This document shows positions 1 through 5,399 of a stretch of DNA of 11,896 bases, piece after piece (positions within the stretch are counted from its first letter, which is position 1; every line of letters begins with the position of its first letter). Made by a program: the position numbers and the translations under genes. The notes under the pieces are model-generated. The model was not told the origin of the DNA and made no database searches. It worked only from the letters and a program-made list of their open reading frames with translations. The stretch lies in the NCBI GenBank assembly GCA_947377705.1, contig CANCGU010000062.1:1-11896 (forward strand). Reading direction: 5' to 3'. The DNA is from Comamonadaceae bacterium (GTDB taxonomy: Bacteria; Pseudomonadota; Gammaproteobacteria; Burkholderiales; Burkholderiaceae).

Positions 1-476
1 TCGCCCGTGTGGGTGTGTTCGTAGGCAATGAATTCATTCAATGTTTGTGCGGGCACGCTGGGGTGCGCAAACAAGAACATTGAAAACTTACCCGCGGTGC
101 TGATGGGCGTGAAGTCTTTAACGGGGTCATAGTGCATGGCTTTGTGCAGTGACGGCACAGCCGACATCGCACCATACGTGGCCATGAACAGGGTGTAGCC
201 ATCGGATGCAGCGGCAACCACCGCTTCAGCGGCGATCGCGCCATCGGCACCGGGTTTGTTGTCAATCACCACTGGCTGGCCGAGTTTGTCGCCAAGCGGT
301 TTGGCCATGATGCGTGCGACCAAATCGGCGCTGCCGCCCGCGGGGAAGGGTACGACCAAGTGAATGGGTTTGTTGGGGTACGTCGGCGCTTGTTCAGCAG
401 CCACGGCGTGTTGCATGCACAGCAGTGCTGCAAAGCCCAAGACGTTGAGCAGTTTGTGGAAATGGATGCGAATCAT
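1..476 (-). CDS. Bug/TctC-family periplasmic solute-binding protein, 3'-truncated by window edge
   Basis: The minus-strand frame opens with ATG at 476 and stays open to base 1, giving 158 residues. Residues 1-27 form a signal peptide (HKLLNVLGFAALLCMQHAVA) that ends before AEQAPTYPNKP. The Bug-family hallmark follows at about 38-55 (IHLVVPFPAGGSADLVAR), then a VVIDNKPGADG segment and SDGYTLFMATYG, all typical of the first lobe of tripartite tricarboxylate transporter receptors. Family members are about 320 residues, so roughly half is missing. The family binds small carboxylates in the periplasm; no ligand can be assigned from half a protein, and no TctA/TctB partner is visible. No clear Shine-Dalgarno precedes the ATG, but the signal peptide starts correctly there. 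Family assignment is firm; substrate unknown. Confidence 0.9.
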   Translation of the reverse strand, partial: MIRIHFHKLLNVLGFAALLCMQHAVAAEQAPTYPNKPIHLVVPFPAGGSADLVARIMAKPLGDKLGQPVVIDNKPGADGAIAAEAVVAAASDGYTLFMATYGAMSAVPSLHKAMHYDPVKDFTPISTAGKFSMFLFAHPSVPAQTLNEFIAYEHTHTG

Positions 477-517
477 GGTCACGGTTGATTGATCTTTTAT
501 GTTTTCAGGTCAGGTAA

Positions 518-549
518 ATGGCCTTGCAAGCTTTCATTCGCAAGGCCAT
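518..549 (-). terminator. Hairpin terminator downstream of the 270-aa gene
   Basis: Arms ATGGCCTTGC (518-527) and GCAAGGCCAT (540-549) form a perfect 10-bp stem with a 12-base loop. On the minus strand the stem is followed by only a short T tract (ATTTACC). It lies 7 bp after the stop of the low-complexity gene at 557-1369 and before the Bug gene start, so it probably separates the two transcripts. The short T run lowers certainty. Confidence 0.6.
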
Positions 550-556
550 CGTCGCG

Positions 557-1369
557 TTAAGCGGTGGTGTTCACCCCGCCTGCGGCATCCATGCTCTTCA
601 ACTTGTCATCTAAGCTTTGTAAAAAGTTAGTGACATTCGCTGTCGAGCTATTGCCACCCATCGAACCCATTAAATTTGCAAAACTTGATTGCAAATTGTT
701 GGTGAGCGCTGAGTTGCTAGAGGCTGCTGCGGTGGCGTCTGCCGTTACACCTGCCGTGCCGCCCATTTGTTGAATCAAGCTTTCCAAGCTCGCTTCTAAC
801 TGAGCGTTAGAAGGTGCGCTGGAGGCTCGACTACCCAAAAAGGCCTGCGTGGTCGCGGTGTTAGACACTGCTGCATTCGCCGTCACAAGTGACGGCGGTG
901 GTGGCATGTTCAGCAAGAAGCTCCCCTGTCCATTGGGGCCTGTGGTGGTTTTGCCTTGTTGCTCCAGCGCAGCTTCTAGGTTTTGGATAAAACTGTTGAA
1001 TGCTGTGTCGGTGCTAGAGGCTTCCGCCGTGGTCCCTGTGGTGGTGGATGACGTGCTGTTGGACGCTTGGGTCGCCGCTTTCGCGTGATGGTGACCGCCA
1101 CGTGCCGCATGCATGGCTTTGGCCGCTTGCTGCGCGCCTGCCAAGTCGCCAGCTTGCAAAGCATCACCGACTTTCGTCAGTGGGCTGTTGCTAGAGCTGG
1201 TATTGGTTTGGACGCTTGCAAATGCTTTTTGAGCACTCGCAAGATCGCCCGACTGCAATGAAGAAAACAAATCCTTCATGCCTTGTTGGCGTTTTTGCCA
1301 ATCGTTGACTGAAGAGCTAGTTTGTTGACTAGACCAGTTAACGCTTGAGCCGCCGACTCTCATACCCAT
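557..1369 (-). CDS. Low-complexity Ala/Ser/Thr-rich protein with helical repeats, unknown function (larger of a divergent paralogue pair)
   Basis: 270 residues, not recognised as a named family. The ATG at 1369 has a strong AAGGAG 8 bases upstream, and the N-terminus MGMRVG matches the divergent paralogue at 1781-2152, so this start is secure. Residues 22-34 (NDWQKRQQGMKDL) also match the paralogue. Two helical modules follow: about 35-53 (LFSSLQSGDLASAQKAFA) and about 68-86 (GDALQAGDLAGAQQAAKAM). A HHH cluster lies at 93-95. The rest is Ser/Thr/Ala/Asn-rich linker with further amphipathic segments (FIQNLEAALEQQ, LEASLESLIQQMGG, FLQSLDDKLKSM). There is no cysteine, no classical signal peptide and no membrane segment. 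The composition resembles soluble secreted or surface proteins such as harpins, but that is only a resemblance. Upstream lies palindrome box A (1472-1495). Confidence 0.75.
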   Translation of the reverse strand: MGMRVGGSSVNWSSQQTSSSVNDWQKRQQGMKDLFSSLQSGDLASAQKAFASVQTNTSSSNSPLTKVGDALQAGDLAGAQQAAKAMHAARGGHHHAKAATQASNSTSSTTTGTTAEASSTDTAFNSFIQNLEAALEQQGKTTTGPNGQGSFLLNMPPPPSLVTANAAVSNTATTQAFLGSRASSAPSNAQLEASLESLIQQMGGTAGVTADATAAASSNSALTNNLQSSFANLMGSMGGNSSTANVTNFLQSLDDKLKSMDAAGGVNTTA

Positions 1370-1471
1370 GATGATTTCTCCTTAGAAGAGATTGATTTAA
1401 TGCAAAGCTGGCTCATGTAAATCCATGATTTGCAACAGATCAAGCCCGCAATATCCGCGCCATCGGTAGGG

Positions 1472-1495
1472 GTTTACAGAGTAAAGATTCTTTAC
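1472..1495. promoter_or_regulatory. Palindrome box A, candidate operator for the 270-aa gene
   Basis: GTTTAC-AGA-GTAAAG (1472-1486) is a near-perfect inverted repeat. It overlaps a second perfect one, GTAAAG-ATT-CTTTAC (1481-1495), so three half-sites alternate. The centre of the first lies about 110 bp upstream of the ATG at 1369. The same motif occurs as a perfect palindrome upstream of the divergent paralogue (box B). Recurrence at matching distance from paralogous genes suggests a shared regulator; none is identified. Confidence 0.5.
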
Positions 1496-1609
1496 ATCAC
1501 AGAACGCATACTTTGGCACTCTCTCCAGCTAGCGTTCCAGTTGTTTGAGTGATGAAGCTAACATTTTTATATTTACGACAACTAACTTTTGCGGTGATCG
1601 ATTGCCATC

Positions 1610-1633
1610 TCAGCGGCAGCAGCTTGCCGCTGA
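1610..1633. repeat. Perfect inverted repeat between the divergent paralogues
   Basis: Arms TCAGCGGCA (1610-1618) and TGCCGCTGA (1625-1633) give a 9-bp perfect stem with a 6-base loop. It sits in the 411-bp intergenic region between boxes A and B, without a T tract on either strand. It could be an operator, a leader hairpin or an insulator; the sequence does not decide. Confidence 0.45.
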
Positions 1634-1681
1634 AACTGTGGCCTTTGCTGTGCTGGCAAACCACTGCCGCCGTGTTTTGAG

Positions 1682-1696
1682 CTTTACAAAGTAAAG
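1682..1696. promoter_or_regulatory. Palindrome box B, candidate operator for the 123-aa gene
   Basis: CTTTAC-AAA-GTAAAG is a perfect 15-bp palindrome centred about 92 bp upstream of the ATG at 1781. It matches box A in both arms except the first base. It ends 5 bp before a sigma-28-like promoter candidate at 1701-1727, a sensible place for a transcription factor. Confidence 0.5.
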
Positions 1697-1700
1697 ACAC

Positions 1701-1727
1701 TCAAGATTCCTTCATATCAGCCGATCT
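1701..1727 (+). promoter_or_regulatory. Sigma-28-like promoter candidate
   Basis: TCAAGATT, 11 bases, then GCCGATCT. The enterobacterial FliA consensus is TAAAGTTT-N11-GCCGATAA, so spacing is exact with 6 of 8 matches in each element. It lies about 54 bp upstream of the ATG at 1781. This is a by-eye match to a short degenerate motif, so it is tentative; an equivalent was not found for the divergent gene. Confidence 0.35.
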
Positions 1728-1780
1728 TGAGAGATGTACAGAAGCGATTTCTGCTTCTTGAGTTTTTGAAGGGAATCAAC

Positions 1781-2152
1781 ATGGGTATGCGTGTCGGAAG
1801 TTCATCGGCGGCTATGGCCAATCAAGCCACTGCGGTAAGTGGCTGGCAACAACGCCAACAGGGTATGAAAGACCTGTTCACTACGCTCAATGCGGGCAAT
1901 TTAGCTGGGGCTCAAAAGGCCTACGCCGCATTTGCAGCGAATAACAACATCAAGAGCGACAGCCCCATGGGCCAACTCGGCGATGCGTTGAAAAACGGCA
2001 ACTTGGCAGCTGCTGAAAAAATTTCGCAATCTTTGCAAAAGAACCGTGCCACTAGCCCAGACTCTGCACAAGCGAACGCTAACAACAAGCAAGTGGCTTC
2101 CACACTGAGCATGTTGCGCGGTCAAGGTGGCCAGGTAGACACCCTGGTTTAA
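1781..2152 (+). CDS. Small Ala/Gln/Asn-rich protein with helical repeats, unknown function (shorter paralogue of the 557-1369 product)
   Basis: 123 residues. The frame is open from an ATG at 1727, but the ATG at 1781 is preferred: it has a GAAGGGA ribosome site 6 bases upstream and starts exactly where homology to the divergent gene begins (MGMRVG). Residues 22-34 (WQQRQQGMKDLFT) match the paralogue. Two modules of the form L-x2-G-N-L-A-x-A follow at about 32-51 (LFTTLNAGNLAGAQKAYAAF) and 66-85 (LGDALKNGNLAAAEKISQSL). The tail is short, Asn/Gln-rich and polar. No cysteine, signal peptide or membrane segment is present. Compared with its paralogue it lacks the long Ser/Thr-rich C-terminal extension and the histidine cluster. 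Box B and a sigma-28-like motif lie upstream; two tandem hairpins follow the stop. Function unknown. Confidence 0.75.
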   Translation: MGMRVGSSSAAMANQATAVSGWQQRQQGMKDLFTTLNAGNLAGAQKAYAAFAANNNIKSDSPMGQLGDALKNGNLAAAEKISQSLQKNRATSPDSAQANANNKQVASTLSMLRGQGGQVDTLV

Positions 2153-2162
2153 GCACGTATTT

Positions 2163-2216
2163 CATTAAATGATCTAACTCATTTAATGTTGACTCCAAGC
2201 GGCCGCTTGGAGTCAA
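2163..2216 (+). terminator. Two tandem perfect hairpins after the 123-aa gene
   Basis: Hairpin 1 has arms CATTAAATGA (2163-2172) and TCATTTAATG (2179-2188) with a 6-base loop. Hairpin 2 begins at the next base and is a 28-bp perfect palindrome (2189-2216) centred on GCGGCCGC. Together they lie 10 bp after the stop codon, which suggests transcription termination or 3'-end protection. Neither has a U tract, so classical intrinsic termination is not shown; recognition of the DNA palindrome by a protein is also possible. Confidence 0.5.
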
Positions 2217-2356
2217 ACACTGCAGATTAATAAATTACGCAAGTTAATAATCGCTGCATTGCAGTCACCTATTTTGAACAATTGAATACTGAAAAGGGTC
2301 GATCTGAAAGTGAAGATATCGTAAAAAAACCGCACATCATCAACCCTTGATACAAA

Positions 2357-2377
2357 GTTGTCGGTTAAACCGACAAC
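2357..2377. repeat. 21-bp perfect palindrome, copy 1 of 2
   Basis: Ten-base arms GTTGTCGGTT and AACCGACAAC flank one central A. A copy with 19 of 21 identical bases occurs at 8521-8541, and both copies lie upstream of DUF6876-like sequence. It could be a mobile-element or recombination site, an operator, or a hairpin; conservation of both arms argues that the symmetry matters. Confidence 0.6.
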
Positions 2378-2460
2378 GACACATAGCCCTCTAGCAATAA
2401 CAGCAATACCCTCAATGGGGGGCGAGTAAAAATCACCACCCCAAAAGCATAAGTACTTCA

Positions 2461-2490
2461 CCTAAAAAATCCGCAGCGGAGAAATTTAGG
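2461..2490. repeat. Imperfect 30-bp palindrome
   Basis: Outer arms CCTAAA (2461-2466) and TTTAGG (2485-2490) enclose inner arms TCCGC (2470-2474) and GCGGA (2476-2480). It belongs to the hairpin-rich block and has no evident role as a terminator. Confidence 0.35.
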
Positions 2491-2531
2491 ACTATAGGAC
2501 CCTTTTCTGGAACGCTAATCCCCGTCAAATC

Positions 2532-2604
2532 AGCCCTACAGCGCGAGATCAAAAGCCCTCGCTTAGCTGAGTAGCTGAGCAAGCAGAAAACAGCTTGTAG
2601 GGCT
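2532..2604. other. Candidate structured element with nested stems
   Basis: The outer stem pairs AGCCCTACA (2532-2540) with TGTAGGGCT (2596-2604). Inside lie GCGAG (2543-2547) with CTCGC (2558-2562), or alternatively an 8-bp hairpin GCTTAGCT-GAGT-AGCTGAGC (2561-2580, one G-T wobble). The two inner stems share bases 2561-2562 and so compete at that point. It ends 92 bp before the start of the 91-aa gene. It may be a leader RNA, small RNA or folded single-stranded DNA recombination site; it matches no RNA family I recognise. Confidence 0.35.
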
Positions 2605-2696
2605 TACTTGGTAACCCGCCAAATCTTCAGGACTTCGATTGCCCATTTGCGTCATTGAACAAACACTGCGTGCATAGCAACACACAGGAGCAGTTC

Positions 2697-2972
2697 ATGA
2701 TTGATTTAGAAACTAACGACATTGCCTACTTAAGCTCAAAGCACAAGCGGGATGCAGCAAAGACTGCCATTCTCCAAACTCGCCAAGCACTTGAACGAGC
2801 AGCGGAAGAAGTGGACAACTACCTTGAAAAGTTCCGCGATGCAGAAACGGATACAGAGAAAGCCACAGCCGTTAACTGGTGCATCCATTACCTAACCAAT
2901 AACGTGGTTAGTGGATTAAGGCTTGACCGACTAGCCAACGCACAGTCCGCTCTGAATAGCTCCAAACTGTGA
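2697..2972 (+). CDS. Small helical hypothetical protein, partner of the DUF6876-like gene
   Basis: 91 residues from the ATG at 2697, chosen because AGGAG lies 6 bases upstream; an in-frame ATG at 2655 would add 14 residues but has no such site. The protein is charged and predicted mostly alpha-helical. A long amphipathic helix at about 20-50 is rich in Ala, Glu, Arg and Lys (LERAAEEVDNYLEKFRDAET), followed by a second helix with WCIHYLTNNVVSGLRLDRLA. There is no membrane segment, signal peptide or recognisable DNA-binding fold. Its TGA overlaps the ribosome site of the next gene, whose ATG is 7 bp on, so the two are surely co-transcribed. A helical protein just before a DUF6876 gene suggests plasmid, phage or integrative-element cargo. 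Function unknown. Confidence 0.65.
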   Translation: MIDLETNDIAYLSSKHKRDAAKTAILQTRQALERAAEEVDNYLEKFRDAETDTEKATAVNWCIHYLTNNVVSGLRLDRLANAQSALNSSKL

Positions 2973-2979
2973 GGCCACT

Positions 2980-3336
2980 ATGAAACAGTTTGACCCAAGC
3001 CAACTCGCACAGTTCATTGGTACAACGGGCTATTACAGAATCTCCCGCAAGCATCTACTTACTGATGGCACCAAGTACTTGGCGGAAAACGCAGAGTGCT
3101 TTTGGATGATGGACGCTATCGCCAGTCATCTATGTGAGATTGGCACCAGCGATTGGTTTGTACAAGTCAAGGTCATTGTCAAAGACAGCCGAGCGACTAT
3201 GATTTATGACGATGGCAACGGCAATGAGCATGCCCGCCAAGAGATTCCCTACACGGACTTTCCGCTTGATGAAATCACTCTGTACGCTTGTCGGGATGGC
3301 CTGAATTGGGTCATCATGCTGCCGAGCGAGTATTGA
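2980..3336 (+). CDS. DUF6876-like protein
   Basis: 118 residues, ATG preceded by GAGG at 5-base spacing. I recognise the pattern from memory as the DUF6876 family. Residues 26-47 contain LLTDGTKYLAENAECFWMMD, 91-103 read YTDFPLDEITLYA, and the protein ends in LPSEY (114-118), all blocks conserved in that family. The middle (60-80) is a short beta-rich section with DDGNGN. The length is normal for the family. It is a small soluble protein with no known biochemical function; homologues I recall are common on plasmids and integrative elements. A 33-codon remnant of a second homologue lies at 8595-8693. The unit follows a hairpin-rich region, supporting an accessory origin. Confidence 0.7.
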   Translation: MKQFDPSQLAQFIGTTGYYRISRKHLLTDGTKYLAENAECFWMMDAIASHLCEIGTSDWFVQVKVIVKDSRATMIYDDGNGNEHARQEIPYTDFPLDEITLYACRDGLNWVIMLPSEY

Positions 3337-3366
3337 CGTTTAGATTTCATGACGCCCAAGATGTAT

Positions 3367-3403
3367 AAAAAAATAGGAGTGACTGGAGACACAGCCACCC
3401 CTA
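3367..3403 (-). terminator. Intrinsic terminator of the TRAP operon
   Basis: Read on the minus strand, 12-base arms (3403-3392 and 3385-3374) pair completely, with two G-U wobbles, around a 6-base loop, and run straight into seven T residues (3373-3367). It lies about 90 bp after the dctM stop. On the plus strand the wobbles become A-C mismatches and the T tract is more distant, so it acts mainly for the leftward operon but may also help end the DUF6876-like transcript. Confidence 0.75.
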
Positions 3404-3494
3404 CCAAAATTATTTAACATTTTTTGCCTTACCTCATGATTATCTGAGGACAAAACCTTGTAAAAATTAATTTCTCATATCTAAAGAAAATTAA

Positions 3495-4772
3495 TTAGTA
3501 CAACCATCGTGCAGGCACCATCACGATAGATGGAAACAGAACCATCAAGAACATGACGAGGAACTGAACCGTCATAAACGGCATCACACCTCGTGTCACA
3601 TCGTCCATACGCATGCGCCCCACCCCAGCCACAACGTTCAAAACTGTGCCAACAGGCGGAGTCACCAAGCCTATTGAGTTGTTGATGATGAATAAGACAC
3701 CGAAATAAACTGGATCGATTCCAGCGGCCTTGACGATAGGCATCAACACAGGCGTCAAGATCAAAATCGTGGGTGTCATGTCCATCGCTGTTCCAACAAT
3801 CATGCATAAAAACATGATGGCAAACATCAACAATTTAGGACTATCCAACAAAGGCTCAAGCAAGCTAACCACCTGAGCAGGCAAGTTGGCAACCGTGATC
3901 AACCAAGCGGATACCATGGCGGCGGCCACCAAGAACATGATGACTGCGGTTGTCATGGCTGCACGCTCAAACACTTCGTAGAGCTGTTTCCATGTCAATT
4001 CACGATAAATCACAGCAGCTACAAAGAGTGCATAAGCAGCAGCTACGACCGCAGCTTCGGTTGGCGTAAAGACGCCCATGCGCAAGCCCACCAAAATGAT
4101 CACTGGGAGCATCAATGCCCAACCTGCGCTCTTCATTGAATCCCAGATTTCATGTGCGGCACGCTTGGGTGGTGGCGTCAAATCTTCTTTGCGAATTAAG
4201 TACCACCAAGTGCCCCACAAACCAGCAGCCAAAACAATCCCCGGAAAGATGCCTGCCAAGAACAACTTGCTAATCGAGACGTTGGCTGCGACACCAAAAA
4301 TCACAAAACCAATGGAAGGTGGAATGATGGGACCAATCACACCGCAAGCGGCAATCAAGCCACCACTGCGGGCTTTGTCGTGACCTGCTTTGACCATCAT
4401 CGGCAACAACAAGGCTGTCAAAGCCGCTGCATCAGCCACAGCAGACCCGGACAAAGCGGACAGCAAGCAGGCCGCCACAATCGTCACATAGCCAAGACCG
4501 CCACGGATGTGCCCAACTAGAGCCATTGCGAAGTCAACAATGCGCTTGGACAAGCCACCTGTGTTCATGACTTCGCCAGCCAGCATGAAAAATGGAACGG
4601 CTAACAGAGGAAAGCTATTGGCACCTTCCATCACGTTTTGCGCCAAGATTTGCGCTTCAAACATGTCCAGATGCCACATGAGCGCGGCACCACACAACAG
4701 CAATGAATATGCGATTGGCACACCAATCGCCATGGCCAAAAGCAAAGAACCTAAAAATACAGCGATAGTCAT
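3495..4772 (-). CDS. dctM: TRAP transporter large permease, DctM subunit
   Basis: 425 residues, the usual size of a separate DctM. It is very hydrophobic with about 12 membrane segments and the family signatures: SGSAVADAAALTALLLPMM (about 109-127), GPIIPPSIGFVIFG (about 146-159), and near the C-terminus NNSIGLVTPPVGTVLNV (about 364-380). In the inner membrane it carries out sodium-coupled uptake of the organic acid delivered by DctP, together with DctQ. AGGA lies 7 bases before the ATG and the dctQ stop is only 15 bp upstream, so the two are translated from one message. It is the last gene of the operon; a strong terminator follows. Substrate cannot be read from this subunit. Confidence 0.95.
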   Translation of the reverse strand: MTIAVFLGSLLLAMAIGVPIAYSLLLCGAALMWHLDMFEAQILAQNVMEGANSFPLLAVPFFMLAGEVMNTGGLSKRIVDFAMALVGHIRGGLGYVTIVAACLLSALSGSAVADAAALTALLLPMMVKAGHDKARSGGLIAACGVIGPIIPPSIGFVIFGVAANVSISKLFLAGIFPGIVLAAGLWGTWWYLIRKEDLTPPPKRAAHEIWDSMKSAGWALMLPVIILVGLRMGVFTPTEAAVVAAAYALFVAAVIYRELTWKQLYEVFERAAMTTAVIMFLVAAAMVSAWLITVANLPAQVVSLLEPLLDSPKLLMFAIMFLCMIVGTAMDMTPTILILTPVLMPIVKAAGIDPVYFGVLFIINNSIGLVTPPVGTVLNVVAGVGRMRMDDVTRGVMPFMTVQFLVMFLMVLFPSIVMVPARWLY

Positions 4773-4787
4773 TTGAATTTCCTTTGC

Positions 4788-5330
4788 TTATTTCAATGGA
4801 GCTGGAGCATCAACAGGCTCTTCTTCAGACTCACGGATGCCAATTAACTCGCTGTCTCCAAGCTGGCCTGTCATGAAACGCCAAACTTGGCTGAAAAGAA
4901 TGACAGCACCTGAAACAGATAGCACCAAACCACAAGCGAAGAACCAAGCCATTGATATGTCCATGACTGGGCTTGTCGTGTCTATGTTGATCAACACCTG
5001 ATCCCAAGAGCCTTGAAACAGCAACCAACAGGCAAACAACATGGCAACGTGCGCTAAAAGAAAGCAAACCTTCTGGCCAGCCAAAGGCAGACGAGAGATC
5101 AACGTATCCGTCCCCAAGTGAGCGCCCTCTTTCATGGCCACGATTGCGCCTAAGAATGTCACCCAAACAAACAGCCAGCGCGACAACTCTTCAGACACAG
5201 TAATTCCTGAGTTAAAGGCGTAGCGCAAAACCACATTTCCCAGCACCAGTAAAACCATCAGGGCAAGTGAAATAACCATGACCACCCTAATTAACTGGCA
5301 GTATCGGTCAATGAGTTTGGTAAACATCAT
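4788..5330 (-). CDS. dctQ: TRAP transporter small permease, DctQ subunit
   Basis: 180 residues with four predicted membrane segments (about 14-36, 50-66, 88-106, 125-148). The family motif is present in NVVLRYAFNSGITVSEELSR followed by WLFVWVTFLGA (about 32-62) and the conserved KEGAHLGTD (about 67-75). DctQ is the small inner-membrane partner of DctM. Two ATGs stand in tandem at the start; AAGGA lies 4 bases before the first and 7 before the second, so initiation at 5327 is equally likely. The C-terminal tail is acidic and proline-rich (EEEPVDAPAP). It is separated from dctP by 69 bp that contain an attenuator-like hairpin. Confidence 0.93.
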   Translation of the reverse strand: MMFTKLIDRYCQLIRVVMVISLALMVLLVLGNVVLRYAFNSGITVSEELSRWLFVWVTFLGAIVAMKEGAHLGTDTLISRLPLAGQKVCFLLAHVAMLFACWLLFQGSWDQVLINIDTTSPVMDISMAWFFACGLVLSVSGAVILFSQVWRFMTGQLGDSELIGIRESEEEPVDAPAPLK

Positions 5331-5345
5331 GAATCCTTATGAGGC

Positions 5346-5373
5346 AAAAAAGGGGCACCATGAAAGGTGCCCT
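5346..5373 (-). terminator. Terminator/attenuator between dctP and dctQ
   Basis: On the minus strand GGGCACC-TTTCAT-GGTGCCC is a 7-bp GC-rich stem, followed by CC and then six T residues (5351-5346): a textbook intrinsic terminator. It sits inside the operon, 15 bp before the dctQ start. In binding-protein transporter operons such hairpins commonly reduce downstream expression and stabilise the upstream message, giving an excess of the periplasmic protein. Confidence 0.8.
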
Positions 5374-5399
5374 TAATGAAACGTCTATTTAATTTGCTT

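Larger units (their letters stand above)
2217..2650. other. Noncoding stretch rich in inverted repeats
   Basis: About 430 bp without a convincing gene. A GTG-initiated minus frame at 2213-2461 has no usable ribosome site and crosses palindromes. The stretch holds a 21-bp palindrome (2357-2377), an imperfect palindrome (2461-2490) and a multi-stem structure (2532-2604), listed separately. It lies just upstream of the two-gene DUF6876-like unit and probably contains its promoter, though no clear -35/-10 pair was found. Confidence 0.5.

Noticed and set aside
1497..1700. 67-residue minus-strand open frame between the divergent paralogues
   Set aside because: It covers the candidate operators and a hairpin, lacks a ribosome site and has no protein-like features.
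2357..2377. Palindrome contains GTTAAAC (GTTGAAC in the second copy), which fits the GTTRRRY core of integron attC sites
   Set aside because: No integrase is in view, the copies lie upstream rather than downstream of the open frames, and the rest of the attC layout is missing. The match is a by-product of the palindrome centre.
2213..2461. 82-residue minus-strand open frame in the hairpin-rich block
   Set aside because: GTG start without a properly spaced ribosome site, reads through palindromes, and its translation resembles no family.
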